Assembly: GCF_002101675.1 (NCBI RefSeq)
Contig: NZ_LQOY01000072.1
Location: 18,477-82,476, forward strand
Direction of reading: 5' to 3'
Length of the DNA: 64,000 nt
Source of the DNA: Mycobacterium gordonae
Lineage (GTDB): Bacteria; Actinomycetota; Actinomycetes; Mycobacteriales; Mycobacteriaceae
Part shown: one piece after another, positions 32,761-41,520 of the stretch
How positions within the stretch are numbered: position 1 is the first letter of the stretch
Layout: every line of letters starts with the position of its first letter
Translations under genes and position numbers: made by a program
The notes under the pieces: model-generated
Database searches by the model: none
Told to the model about the DNA's origin: nothing
The model's input: the letters and a program-made list of their open reading frames with translations, nothing else

Positions 32761-34072
32761 GGGCAGACATCTGCTGGCGGCCCCAGCGATCCAGCCAGCT
32801 GGGTCGACGCAGCCGCCCGGTGGGCGGGGGCTCCTCGGCTATCTGTTGATGCCCCGACCCAAGGACCTGGTCAAGGGATGGCTGGGGCCGGTGACGTATC
32901 TCCTTGCCGTGCTTGCCACCGGCCAGATCACCGGAGACTCGTTGCTGCGCGCGCTGGTGGTGCTGGCGGCGGTAGAACTCCTGGTTTACCCGGCGCGCTA
33001 CCAGTGGAACGATGTCCGAGGATTCGTGGCCGATCAGCACCATCCGGCGTCGCACCAACGCGGCCGGTTGCCGGGGCCGATCGACAAGGCACGCGCGCGC
33101 GTCGCGGCAAGTGGCGCGGCCGCGGTGGCCAAGCTGTTGGTGACCGCACTGCTGATAGTGCTGCTGCCCGGGCTGAATCTGTTTGCTCCCTTGGCCTTTG
33201 CGGTGTCCGGCATATTCGGCGTGGCCGTCGTCTATGAGGTGCTGCGGTCCACCAGCACCGGGAAGAGTGACGCGATACCTGAGCGGGTGCGGCCCGGTGT
33301 TCTCGCGTTGTGGTTGGTCGTCGGTGGCGGCTACGTCGTGCGCGGCATGTTGGGGGTGGCCTTGGCCGTCGACCTGACCACCCGCCCGGCGGTCGCCATT
33401 GCCGCCGCAATCGCGTTGTGGTGTTACGGCATAGCCTTTGTCACGTCCAGATGGTCGATCGAGGCGCTGGCCTTCGCCACCGTTCTCGACGGGAGGCTGA
33501 CCTGGAAGGCGGGCGCCGGTCAGGCGCGCGAACATCTGTTGACGCTGGTGCGCTGGCTGCCGCCGGGAACGTGCGGCTCGAAGGTTGACGAGTGGGCTCC
33601 ACTGCGGGGCCGCACGCCTTTCGGCGCGCCCTGGAATTCCGCGATCATCGCCGCCGGCGCGGCCGCGGCCCTGACCGGACGGCTGCTGAGTGGTGCCTGT
33701 CCCGTTCGCCAAGGGATCATCATCGCGCTGTTGGGTGGGGTAGCGGCGGTGGCTCTGGTGTGGACGGCGCGCCGCGAGATCACGCTGTTGGCAATGGGAT
33801 CGGTGATAATCGGCGCAATGGCCGTGGCGTCGGCTCCGCGTCCCGTGGCAGCGGCCCTGCCCTGGCTGCTGTTGATGAGCGCCTACCTGTTCTTCACCAC
33901 TAGGACCATCCGAAAGCTGGACCGGGGCAGCCCTGTTGGGGCATGGGCGGGTCAGCTTGGCGAGCGGGTCGGGCGGCTCGCTCTGGGGACAGCCACTTGG
34001 CAAGCCGTGCGGAGTCGCGGCCCGCGCAGCGCAGAAAGGCAACAGTGGGCGATATCGCAGCCGCCGAACTGA
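32741..34072 (+). CDS. UbiA-like integral membrane protein
   Basis: This protein of about 443 residues has eight or more membrane helices. After a short soluble start it shows MPRPKDLVKGWLGPVTYLL and then YQWNDVRGFVADQHHP followed by RGRLPG. The pattern recalls the UbiA prenyltransferase signature (RPxxxxK, NDxxDxxxD, HP, RPL), but the second aspartate position of the first Asp-rich motif is missing. UbiA enzymes transfer prenyl groups to acceptors; in mycobacteria one makes decaprenyl-phosphoryl-ribose. The assignment is tentative. The overlap with the inositol-phosphatase-like gene suggests a joint pathway. The ATG at 32741 has only a weak ribosome-binding site. Confidence 0.6.
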   Translation: MRATPSKGRHLLAAPAIQPAGSTQPPGGRGLLGYLLMPRPKDLVKGWLGPVTYLLAVLATGQITGDSLLRALVVLAAVELLVYPARYQWNDVRGFVADQHHPASHQRGRLPGPIDKARARVAASGAAAVAKLLVTALLIVLLPGLNLFAPLAFAVSGIFGVAVVYEVLRSTSTGKSDAIPERVRPGVLALWLVVGGGYVVRGMLGVALAVDLTTRPAVAIAAAIALWCYGIAFVTSRWSIEALAFATVLDGRLTWKAGAGQAREHLLTLVRWLPPGTCGSKVDEWAPLRGRTPFGAPWNSAIIAAGAAAALTGRLLSGACPVRQGIIIALLGGVAAVALVWTARREITLLAMGSVIIGAMAVASAPRPVAAALPWLLLMSAYLFFTTRTIRKLDRGSPVGAWAGQLGERVGRLALGTATWQAVRSRGPRSAERQQWAISQPPN

Positions 34073-34863
34073 TGGCGGTGGCACGGCATGCGGCGGAAGC
34101 CGGTGCGCGTGTTGCCATGCATTGGCGGGAGAATGCACACCAGCTTCGGATCGAGGAGAAGACCGGCCCCCGCGATCTGGTCTCTCGGGCAGACCGGGAA
34201 AGCGAGGATGCCATCGTCGCGGTGTTGTCCGGGCTGCGCCCGGACGACGGCGTGCTGGGGGAAGAGCACGGTGGCAAAGACGGCGCCACCGACGTGCTGT
34301 GGACGATCGATCCGATCGACGGCACGACCAACTACCTGTACGGCCGGAGCGACTGGGCGGTCAGCGTGGCCGCGCTGCGCAGGGCGGACCGTCGTGTCCT
34401 CGCCGCGGCGGTGGCCGAGCCCACGGTGGGCCGGATGACCACGGCCTGCGACGGCGGAGGCGCCTGGTCGCAGGGACGGCGACTGGCGATGCCGGTGCGG
34501 GATTCGTTGGATACCGCCCTGATCGAGGTGAACTTCGGCGCCGACAACCAGCGCCACCTCGCCGGTGCCGTGATCGACGTGTTGGTGCCACACACTCGTG
34601 ACGTCCGGCGTGGCGGTAGCGCGGCCAGTGCGCTGGCTCAGGTCGCCACCGGCCGCGCAGACGCCGCATGGGTTCCCGGTCTGCAGTCCTGGGATGGCGC
34701 CGCGGGTCTGCTGCTGGTTGCCGAAGCCGGCGGAGTGGTGGGCGACCTGGATGGGGAGACGGCCGGACACTGGCCCGCCACGGGTGATGTGTTGGCCGCC
34801 AGTCCGGCGTTGTGGCCTTCGTTACACCGTTTGCTTGCACCGGTCTACGCCGCGGTTGTTTGA
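34045..34863 (+). CDS. Inositol monophosphatase-family phosphatase
   Basis: This 272-residue enzyme of the inositol monophosphatase/FBPase superfamily removes a phosphate from inositol phosphate, histidinol phosphate or another sugar phosphate. The metal-binding motifs are complete: GEEHGG near residue 73, WTIDPIDGTTN near residue 91, and SWDGAAGLLLVAEAGG near residue 217. GTG at 34045 is chosen because AAAGG lies six bases upstream. The start overlaps the UbiA-like gene by 28 bp, so coupled expression is likely. The physiological substrate is not evident. Confidence 0.88.
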   Translation: MGDIAAAELMAVARHAAEAGARVAMHWRENAHQLRIEEKTGPRDLVSRADRESEDAIVAVLSGLRPDDGVLGEEHGGKDGATDVLWTIDPIDGTTNYLYGRSDWAVSVAALRRADRRVLAAAVAEPTVGRMTTACDGGGAWSQGRRLAMPVRDSLDTALIEVNFGADNQRHLAGAVIDVLVPHTRDVRRGGSAASALAQVATGRADAAWVPGLQSWDGAAGLLLVAEAGGVVGDLDGETAGHWPATGDVLAASPALWPSLHRLLAPVYAAVV

Positions 34864-34946
34864 GGCCGCTGTCGCCGGGTATCTCGGGCTGCAAGCGTCT
34901 AACAGTTGCGCTTTCCTGAAATGCTCTTTACCGCAAAGGAAGCGCC

Positions 34947-36425
34947 GTGGTCAACGTATTCCGCTTACGGCAGGGCGTCGCCGTGCCGCTTAACGCATCC
35001 ACGCTCCAATTACACTGCGACGCAGTCGATGTGCCCAGCTATGACCGGTCGGCTCTGACCCCGGCCATCGTCCACATCGGGGTGGGCAACTTTCATCGGG
35101 CACACCAGGCGGTCTATTTCGACGACCTTGCCAGGCTGGGGATTTCGTCGCAGTGGGGCATCACTGGGGTGAACTTGAGGTCTCGGCGGACGTCGGACCT
35201 GCTGTCTGATCAGGATGGCTTGTACACCGTCGTGCAGCGCGACGGCGACCGTGACACCGCGCGGATCGTCGGCTCGATCCGGCACTGCCACTACGCGGCG
35301 GAAGAACGCGAGACGGTGCTGGCCGCCCTGACCGACGAGCGAACCGCGATCGTCAGCATGACGATCACGGCGAACGGCTACCACACCGATGATGATCTCG
35401 GCGCGGCAGGCAGCCACGGCAGCGCCTGGGCATACCTCACGGAGGCCCTGAAACGCCGCCGTCGCAACGGTTCTGCACCGTTCACGGTACTGTCGTGCGA
35501 CAACATTCCAGACAACGGCGGGGCCACGCGCACCGCCCTGGTCTCTTTCGCCGCGCGGCGCGACGAGTCACTCGCGCAATGGATCGACCGCAATGTGCAG
35601 TTCCCGTCCGGCATGGTCGACCGCATCACACCCAAAACCGGTGACGAAGAGCGGAAATTGGTGCTGGACCGGTACGGCATCGCCGACCAGGCGCCGGTAA
35701 TGACAGAGCAGTTCTCCCAGTGGATTCTCGAGGACGCGTTCGGCAACGGCCGCCCACCACTCGAGGAGGTCGGTGTCGAGTTCGTCACCGACGTGGCCGG
35801 TCACAAGCTCGTCAAAGCTCGGCTGCTGAACGGAACACATTGCGCTCTAGGGTATCTAGGTACACTGGCCGGCTACCGTCGCGCCGACGAAGCGATGGGC
35901 GATCCGGTGATCTACGGCTATGTAGAGCAACTGATGCGAGAGGAAATCGCGCCCCTGCTTCCCGCGGTACCCGGTCTGGACATCGACGATTACTGCACAA
36001 CGGTGTTGGAGCGGTTGACCAACCCCCGCATCAGTGACCAGCTGTCCCGGCTGGCCGCGCGCGGGTCGGTGAAAATGCCGACATATTTCCTGCCCTCTCT
36101 GGCAGAGGCGGTGCGCAGTGGCCGGCCTCACACGCTGCTGATGACGGGACTGGCCGCGTGGATCCGCTACCTTCGCGGGTACGACCTCGGCGGATCCCCC
36201 CTTCACATCGAGGATCCACAGGCCGAGTTGCTGACCGCCCTGGCAACCATGAGCAGAAGGAACCCGGGCCCGCTCCTGCAACATGAGCTGTTCGGCGACC
36301 TACGTCTGATGCCTGACGTCGCAAGCGGTCTCAGCGCGCTGATCCGCAGCATCGAAACCCGCGGTGTCGCGACGACCCTGCGGCGTCACCTTCGTGGCGA
36401 TTACCGGGAGCTGGTGCAGCGATGA
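34947..36425 (+). CDS. Mannitol dehydrogenase-family polyol dehydrogenase
   Basis: This 492-residue long-chain polyol dehydrogenase interconverts mannitol (or a related hexitol or hexuronate) and the keto-sugar with NAD. The N-terminal segment IVHIGVGNFHRAHQAVYFDDL, the active-site motif KARLLNGTHCALGYLG with the conserved Lys-Asn-His set, and HCHYAAEERETVL are typical. The GTG start has AAAGGAAG in good position. The HAD gene that follows overlaps it by 4 bp (ATGA). Together they could take a sugar-alcohol phosphate through dephosphorylation and oxidation (inference). Confidence 0.9.
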   Translation: MVNVFRLRQGVAVPLNASTLQLHCDAVDVPSYDRSALTPAIVHIGVGNFHRAHQAVYFDDLARLGISSQWGITGVNLRSRRTSDLLSDQDGLYTVVQRDGDRDTARIVGSIRHCHYAAEERETVLAALTDERTAIVSMTITANGYHTDDDLGAAGSHGSAWAYLTEALKRRRRNGSAPFTVLSCDNIPDNGGATRTALVSFAARRDESLAQWIDRNVQFPSGMVDRITPKTGDEERKLVLDRYGIADQAPVMTEQFSQWILEDAFGNGRPPLEEVGVEFVTDVAGHKLVKARLLNGTHCALGYLGTLAGYRRADEAMGDPVIYGYVEQLMREEIAPLLPAVPGLDIDDYCTTVLERLTNPRISDQLSRLAARGSVKMPTYFLPSLAEAVRSGRPHTLLMTGLAAWIRYLRGYDLGGSPLHIEDPQAELLTALATMSRRNPGPLLQHELFGDLRLMPDVASGLSALIRSIETRGVATTLRRHLRGDYRELVQR

Positions 36426-37294
36426 CCCAGGAACGTTTGACGGTGTTCCGGCACTTCGAGCCGGCCCGCATCAGCACGCTGCTCTGCGACGCGGACGGGA
36501 ACCTGTTTCCGTCTGAGGAACCGGCCTTCGAAGCCTCCGTCGAGGTGACCAATCGGTTCTTGGCGAGGTTTGGGGTGGCGGCCCGCTACACGGCCGACGA
36601 GCTCCGGAAAGCGACCACTGGCAAGAACTTCCGCTCGACCGCGACCGACCTGGCCGTGCAGGCAGGGGTGCCCGTCGACGAGGAACTGGCCCGCGGGCGT
36701 CCGCACGCGAGAATCGCATCCGGTGAGGACGTGGCGACCGGGCGTGCTCTGAGCGCGTTCGAGCTCGAGCAATGGGTGCAGCAGGAACGCGACCATGTCA
36801 CCGCGCATCTCTCGGTGACCCTGAATCCTGACGACCGCGTGCGCGGGCCACTCAATTTCCTGGCCTGCCGCTACGATTTGGCGGCGGTCAGCTCCAGCGC
36901 CGCGGTGCGGCTCAACGCGTGTTTCACCGCCACCGGATTGGACTCGCTCATCCCGGCGGCGGTGCGGTTCAGCGCGGAGGACTCGCTGCCGGTCCCGACC
37001 AGCAAGCCGGACCCTGCGGTGTATCTGCTGAGCGGTGAAGTGCTGGGCGTCGCCCCCGCCCGTGGGCTGGCCATTGAGGACTCGGTCCCCGGGGTGCTGT
37101 CGGCGGTCGCGGCGGGCTTTGTGACGGTCGGGAATCTGATGTTCGTGGCGCCGGACGAGCGGGCTGCACGCAGCAGGGAACTGGTCGAGGCTGGAGCCAG
37201 CGCCATCACCGACTCCTGGTCTGCGCTGGCCGATTTCCTGCCATACGTCGGCTCCTCGGGACTGCTGCCCGCCCACCAAGAGGCCGTTGGTTGA
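36422..37294 (+). CDS. HAD-superfamily phosphatase
   Basis: This 290-residue haloacid-dehalogenase phosphatase has its nucleophile in LLCDADGNLFPSE (Asp23, Asp25), the Ser/Thr motif near VSSSAAVRLN, the lysine of motif III in TSKPDPAVYLL and acidic motif IV in AIEDSVPGV. A helical cap lies between residues 40 and 150. Coupling to the mannitol-dehydrogenase gene by an ATGA overlap makes a sugar- or polyol-phosphate a likely substrate. The family cannot be resolved further from sequence. Confidence 0.85.
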   Translation: MTQERLTVFRHFEPARISTLLCDADGNLFPSEEPAFEASVEVTNRFLARFGVAARYTADELRKATTGKNFRSTATDLAVQAGVPVDEELARGRPHARIASGEDVATGRALSAFELEQWVQQERDHVTAHLSVTLNPDDRVRGPLNFLACRYDLAAVSSSAAVRLNACFTATGLDSLIPAAVRFSAEDSLPVPTSKPDPAVYLLSGEVLGVAPARGLAIEDSVPGVLSAVAAGFVTVGNLMFVAPDERAARSRELVEAGASAITDSWSALADFLPYVGSSGLLPAHQEAVG

Positions 37295-37333
37295 GCAACC
37301 AAACCTGAGACCACATCCTTGAAGGAGAAGCGA

Positions 37334-37669
37334 ATGTCAGCATCCGGCGAATTGCCACTGACGGATTACGACCAGCTTGGTCTTGGCGATCTGCGGCACC
37401 GGGTTCGCATGCTCGAAGAGCCGCAACTGCGCACGCTGATCGATCACGAGGAGGCGCACGGCCGCCGCACACCGGTACTCCAGGTGCTGCAGTCCCGCTT
37501 GGAGGAATTGCGCGGCGGCGCAGCGCCTTCGGGCGGCGACCCGCAGAATGCTCCCGAGGTTCAGGGCACCGCGCACGGCTCGACCGTTCACGAGTCGACG
37601 GCCGCCGAACCCAACACCCCGCTACGTCACGGCGTCGCTGGGCAGACTCCGAGCCGCGGGCGCCCCTAG
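37334..37669 (+). CDS. DUF8129-like small protein, 111 aa
   Basis: This 111-residue protein has a compact N-terminal domain of about 55 residues (LPLTDYDQLGLGDLRHRVRML then LRTLIDHEEAHGRRTPVLQVL) followed by a low-complexity tail. Such short helical domains appear in mycobacterial proteins near lipid-related genes; the DUF8129 label is tentative. The ATG at 37334 has AAGGAGAAG upstream. Its 3' end overlaps the convergent MMPL gene by 48 bp, which is long for real convergent genes and hints at mutual transcription interference. No function is assigned. Confidence 0.65.
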   Translation: MSASGELPLTDYDQLGLGDLRHRVRMLEEPQLRTLIDHEEAHGRRTPVLQVLQSRLEELRGGAAPSGGDPQNAPEVQGTAHGSTVHESTAAEPNTPLRHGVAGQTPSRGRP

Positions 37670-39940
37670 CTGTCCGGCCGGGCGCCGCTGCCGGCGGTGC
37701 CGACCAGCGGTCCGTCGGTGCACGACTTCGGTGAGCCCGATGCGTTCGTGCAGCCGCACCAACGGCTTTGGCGCCCACCAGTTCCACTCGCCCATGACAT
37801 ACATGAACGCGGGTACCAGGACCATGCGCACCAGGGTGGCATCGACGAGTACCGCTATCGTGAGCCCAAGCCCGAACATCCGCATAAACGAGACCTCCGC
37901 AGTGGTCAGTGCCGCGAAGCTGATCGCCATGATCATTGCGGCGGCGGTGATCACCCGTCCGGTGTGGGCGAGCCCGAGTGTGACGCTCTCGTCGTTGGCG
38001 GCGCGCGGCGTCACCGCCGAACCGTCCTGCTGCAACTGGCACCAATACTCGCGAATCCTCGCCATCAGGAAGACTTCATAGTCCATCGACAACCCGAACG
38101 CGATGCAGAACAGCAGGACGGCAAGGTTGGCGACCAGCGTTCCGGTCGAGGTCGTACCCAGGCCGCCGACATGTCCGTCCTGGAAGACCCAGACCAGTGA
38201 ACCGAAAACGGCGGTCAGCGACAAGCAGTTGAGAACGATGGCCTTCAGTGGCAGCAGGACACTGCCCGTGAGTAGAAACAACAGCGTGAAGGTCACTGCC
38301 CCAATGAAAGTCAGCACCCACGGTATTCGTGCCCGGATCGCGGCGACGCTGTCGCGGTTGGTCTCGGCCAGCCCGCCGAACTCGACGGTGCGTCCCTGCG
38401 GTGAAGTGACTTCGTGCAGCGCCTCTAGCTGAGCGTCCGAGATGCGGGAGTACAGCGGCGCTTTGGTGTTGACGGTGAGAAATGCGCTGCCGCCGGAGAT
38501 CCCGGTTGGCGCAACGGGCGCACCGACACTGCGGCCATGGGTGTAGGTGCCCGGCGGTGCCGAGACGTCCAACACGCCATCGACCCTTGACAGCGCGGCG
38601 GCATATTGACCGAGCTGCTCCGGGGTCAGGCCGGCCGCGTCGGGGATGACGACTTGAATGGACTTGGCGTTGTCGTCGGAGAAGCCGCTGCGCAATGCGT
38701 CACCGACCGCACGGGACGAGGCCGACGGCGGCAGCACGCGGTCATCGGGGTATCCCCATCGGGCGTGCGAGAAGGGCGCGCCGAGCAACAGCAACAGTGC
38801 CACCGCGCCGAGTCCGATCGGCACCCGATACCGCAGGACGAGCTTGCTCGAGCGGTACCAGAACAACCGCTCGACCCGACGCTGCCCGGGTTCAGGGCGC
38901 CGAAACAGTCGGCGTAGGTTCAGCGCATTCAACCGGTCGCCCAGCAGGACGATCGCCGCCGGCGCGGCGATGATCGCGCTGGCCGCCGCGAACGCCACCG
39001 TGGCGATTCCGGCGTAGGCGAACGATCTCAGGTAATACATCGGGAACAGCGCCAATGCGGCCATCGACAGGGCCACCGTGATCGAGGAGAACAGCACGGT
39101 GCGGCCGGCGGTCGACACCGTGCGGATGACCGCCTCTTCGCGGCCGGCACCTGCCGCCAGTTCCTCGCGGTAGCGGCTGATGATCAGCAAGCTGTAGTCG
39201 ATCGCCAATGCCAGGCCCATCGCCATGGTGAGGTTCAGCGCGTAGATGGAGACATCGGTGGCGTAGGTGATCAGACGCAGCACCGACAGCGAGCCGAGAA
39301 TCGCGAACACGCCGACGGCAACCGGCACGACCGCGGCGAGCAACCCGCCGAAGACCCAGACCAGCACGGCGAAGCTCAGCGGAACAGCGATCAATTCCAT
39401 CCGCAGCAGGTCGCTGACGGTTCGATCGTTGACCTGGGCGTAGATCATCGCTCCGCCGCCGGCTCGAACGATGACGCCGTCCCGGTCGCCGATCACCGGA
39501 TCGGACAGCTCCTTCGCGTACTTCTGGGCCAGGTTCTCCCCACCCGCCAGGTTGGCGACGATCAGGCCGGTCCTGCCGTCACCGCTGACCATTCCGCCGT
39601 GGCCCGCATCCGGCTGAGTCCACGCCGAGGCCACACTGAGCACGTGCGGTGACGCGCGAAGCTCGTCGGCGATGGCACCGGCTACGGCGCGCGCCGTTGG
39701 GCTGGCGACTCCCTGCGGCGCGGTCACCGTGAGAATCAGTTGCTGGTCGGTCTGCTTGAACTTCTCGGTCAACAGCGTGCCGGCCCGCGTCGACTCGGAA
39801 TTCGGATCGTCGAATCCCCGGGCGGACAGGTGATCGACCACCGGAATGCCGAATATGCCCGCACCGATCATCACCAGGGCGACGATTACGAGGGTGCGCC
39901 GCGGCGCAGTGATGGCCAGGATCGCGAACCGGTGCAGCAT
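37622..39940 (-). CDS. MMPL/RND-family membrane transporter
   Basis: This 772-residue RND-superfamily transporter has about twelve membrane helices in two MMPL domains. Large extracytoplasmic loops follow helix 1 (ARGFDDPNSESTRAGTLL) and helix 7 (YPDDRVLPPSASSRAVGDAL). Conserved membrane segments include GLALAIDYSLLIISRYREEL and FGLSMDYEVFLMARIREYW, with the Asp-Tyr pairs of proton relay. Mycobacterial MmpL proteins export cell-envelope lipids; this one has the shorter layout of the MmpL11/13 or YdfJ type. The ATG at 39940 has no clear ribosome-binding site and may be leaderless. It diverges from the EthA-like gene and lies next to the polyketide synthase cluster. Confidence 0.9.
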   Translation of the reverse strand: MLHRFAILAITAPRRTLVIVALVMIGAGIFGIPVVDHLSARGFDDPNSESTRAGTLLTEKFKQTDQQLILTVTAPQGVASPTARAVAGAIADELRASPHVLSVASAWTQPDAGHGGMVSGDGRTGLIVANLAGGENLAQKYAKELSDPVIGDRDGVIVRAGGGAMIYAQVNDRTVSDLLRMELIAVPLSFAVLVWVFGGLLAAVVPVAVGVFAILGSLSVLRLITYATDVSIYALNLTMAMGLALAIDYSLLIISRYREELAAGAGREEAVIRTVSTAGRTVLFSSITVALSMAALALFPMYYLRSFAYAGIATVAFAAASAIIAAPAAIVLLGDRLNALNLRRLFRRPEPGQRRVERLFWYRSSKLVLRYRVPIGLGAVALLLLLGAPFSHARWGYPDDRVLPPSASSRAVGDALRSGFSDDNAKSIQVVIPDAAGLTPEQLGQYAAALSRVDGVLDVSAPPGTYTHGRSVGAPVAPTGISGGSAFLTVNTKAPLYSRISDAQLEALHEVTSPQGRTVEFGGLAETNRDSVAAIRARIPWVLTFIGAVTFTLLFLLTGSVLLPLKAIVLNCLSLTAVFGSLVWVFQDGHVGGLGTTSTGTLVANLAVLLFCIAFGLSMDYEVFLMARIREYWCQLQQDGSAVTPRAANDESVTLGLAHTGRVITAAAMIMAISFAALTTAEVSFMRMFGLGLTIAVLVDATLVRMVLVPAFMYVMGEWNWWAPKPLVRLHERIGLTEVVHRRTAGRHRRQRRPAGQLGAPAARSLPSDAVT

Positions 39941-40053
39941 TAGCCGAAGATAAAGTAATCCGCGAATCAGACGGCAGCCCGTCAACAATTACTCAGGAAT
40001 TCGGCAGCCTTTCGGCAGCTATTGGAACCACCGCGCGTTGATAGCATGCACCA

Positions 40054-41520
40054 ATGGAGCACCTGGACGTAATTGTGGTGGGTGCGGGCATTTCCGGCAT
40101 CAGCGCCGCGTGGCACCTGCAAAACCTCTGTCCGAGCAAGAGTTACGCCATTCTGGAGAAACGGGACCAGCTGGGCGGAACGTGGGATCTGTTCCGCTAT
40201 CCGGGCGTCCGCGCCGACACCGATATGTACACGTTGGGCTTTCGCTTCCGCCCGTGGACCGGTCCCGCCATCGCGAAGGGCGGCCCCATCCTCGACTACC
40301 TGCGGGGCACCGCGGCCCAGGCCGGCATCGATGCGCACGTCCGGTTGAACCACAAGGTCATCAAGGCGGACTGGAGGAGTGCGGAGAACCGCTGGATCGT
40401 GCGGGTGGAGCGGGGCGGCGAGGAAAGCAGGATCGCCTCCTGCGTGACGTTGTCCTGCTCATTCCTGGTCCTGTGCAGTGGTTATTACTACTACGAGGAG
40501 GGCTACTCGCCCCGCTTTGCCGGTTCGGAGGCTTTCCGGGGCCCGATCATTCATCCTCAGTTCTGGCCGGCCACAGTCGATTACGCCGGCAAGCAGGTGG
40601 TGGTGATCGGCAGTGGATCCACCGCTGTCACTCTGGTTCCAGCACTGGCTGATTCGGGTGCCGGACACGTGACGATGCTGCAACGCTCGCCGACCTACGT
40701 CATGGCCGAACCGGACCGCGACATCCTCGCCGAACGACTGAATCGTTGGCTGCCGCCGACCGTGGCCTACGCCGTCGTGCGCTGGAAGAACATCGTGCGC
40801 AAGGCGGCCTTCTACTGGGCCTGCCGGCGCTGGCCCCACCGCATGCGAGCACGCTTGATCGGCCAGGCCCGCCGCCAGCTCCCCGACGGTTACGACGTCG
40901 ACAAACACTTTGTGCCGCAGTACAACCCGTGGGACCAGCGACTGTGCGTCGCGCCCAACGGGGACCTCTTCCGCACCATCCGCCAGGGCCGGACCGAGGT
41001 GGTGACCGACACCATCAGGCGCTTCACCGCGACCGGGATCCTGCTGGAGTCCGGGCGAGAGCTGCCCGCAGACATCATCGTGACTGCTACCGGACTGAAC
41101 CTGCAGCTCTTCGGCGGCACATCGGTGAGCGTCGACGGCCGGCCCGTGGACCTCAGCCGGACCATGGTCTACAAAGGCTCGATGCTCACCGGGGTGCCGA
41201 ATATGGTCTTCATCTTCGGCTACACGAACGCTTCCTGGACCTTGAAGGCCGACTTGGTGTCGGAGTTCGCCTGCCGATTGCTCAAACACATGGACGCCAA
41301 CGGCCTTGACCGGGTGACCGCGGAGCATCCGGGGGCCGATGTCGACGAGCGCCCGTTCATCGAGGACTTCTCGCCGGGTTATGTGCTGCGAGTGCTGGAT
41401 TGGATGCCGAAGCAGGGCTCACGCAGCCCGTGGCGGGTGAACCACAGTTATTTGCGAGACCTCGGGGTGATCCGGCGCGGCCGGGTGGCCGGCGAAGGTC
41501 TGCGGTTCGCGGCCAACTGA
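40054..41520 (+). CDS. EthA-like Baeyer-Villiger monooxygenase
   Basis: This 488-residue FAD/NADPH monooxygenase is closely similar to EthA (Rv3854c), the enzyme that activates ethionamide. It has GAGISGISAAWHL near residue 9, GGTWDLFRYPGVRADTDMYT, the Baeyer-Villiger fingerprint FRGPIIHPQFWP and GSGSTAVTLVPAL. No ethR-type gene is adjacent; the divergent neighbour is an MMPL transporter, so it is a paralogue and I give no gene symbol. Such enzymes turn ketones into esters or lactones. Its position directly before the polyketide synthase cluster would allow oxidation of a ketone made there (inference). The upstream 113 bp contains three CGGCAGC repeats. Confidence 0.9.
   Translation: MEHLDVIVVGAGISGISAAWHLQNLCPSKSYAILEKRDQLGGTWDLFRYPGVRADTDMYTLGFRFRPWTGPAIAKGGPILDYLRGTAAQAGIDAHVRLNHKVIKADWRSAENRWIVRVERGGEESRIASCVTLSCSFLVLCSGYYYYEEGYSPRFAGSEAFRGPIIHPQFWPATVDYAGKQVVVIGSGSTAVTLVPALADSGAGHVTMLQRSPTYVMAEPDRDILAERLNRWLPPTVAYAVVRWKNIVRKAAFYWACRRWPHRMRARLIGQARRQLPDGYDVDKHFVPQYNPWDQRLCVAPNGDLFRTIRQGRTEVVTDTIRRFTATGILLESGRELPADIIVTATGLNLQLFGGTSVSVDGRPVDLSRTMVYKGSMLTGVPNMVFIFGYTNASWTLKADLVSEFACRLLKHMDANGLDRVTAEHPGADVDERPFIEDFSPGYVLRVLDWMPKQGSRSPWRVNHSYLRDLGVIRRGRVAGEGLRFAAN

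Noticed and set aside
40054..41520. Naming the second monooxygenase ethA
   Set aside because: Sequence similarity is high, but the divergent ethR gene is absent and an MMPL transporter takes its place, so orthology cannot be claimed.
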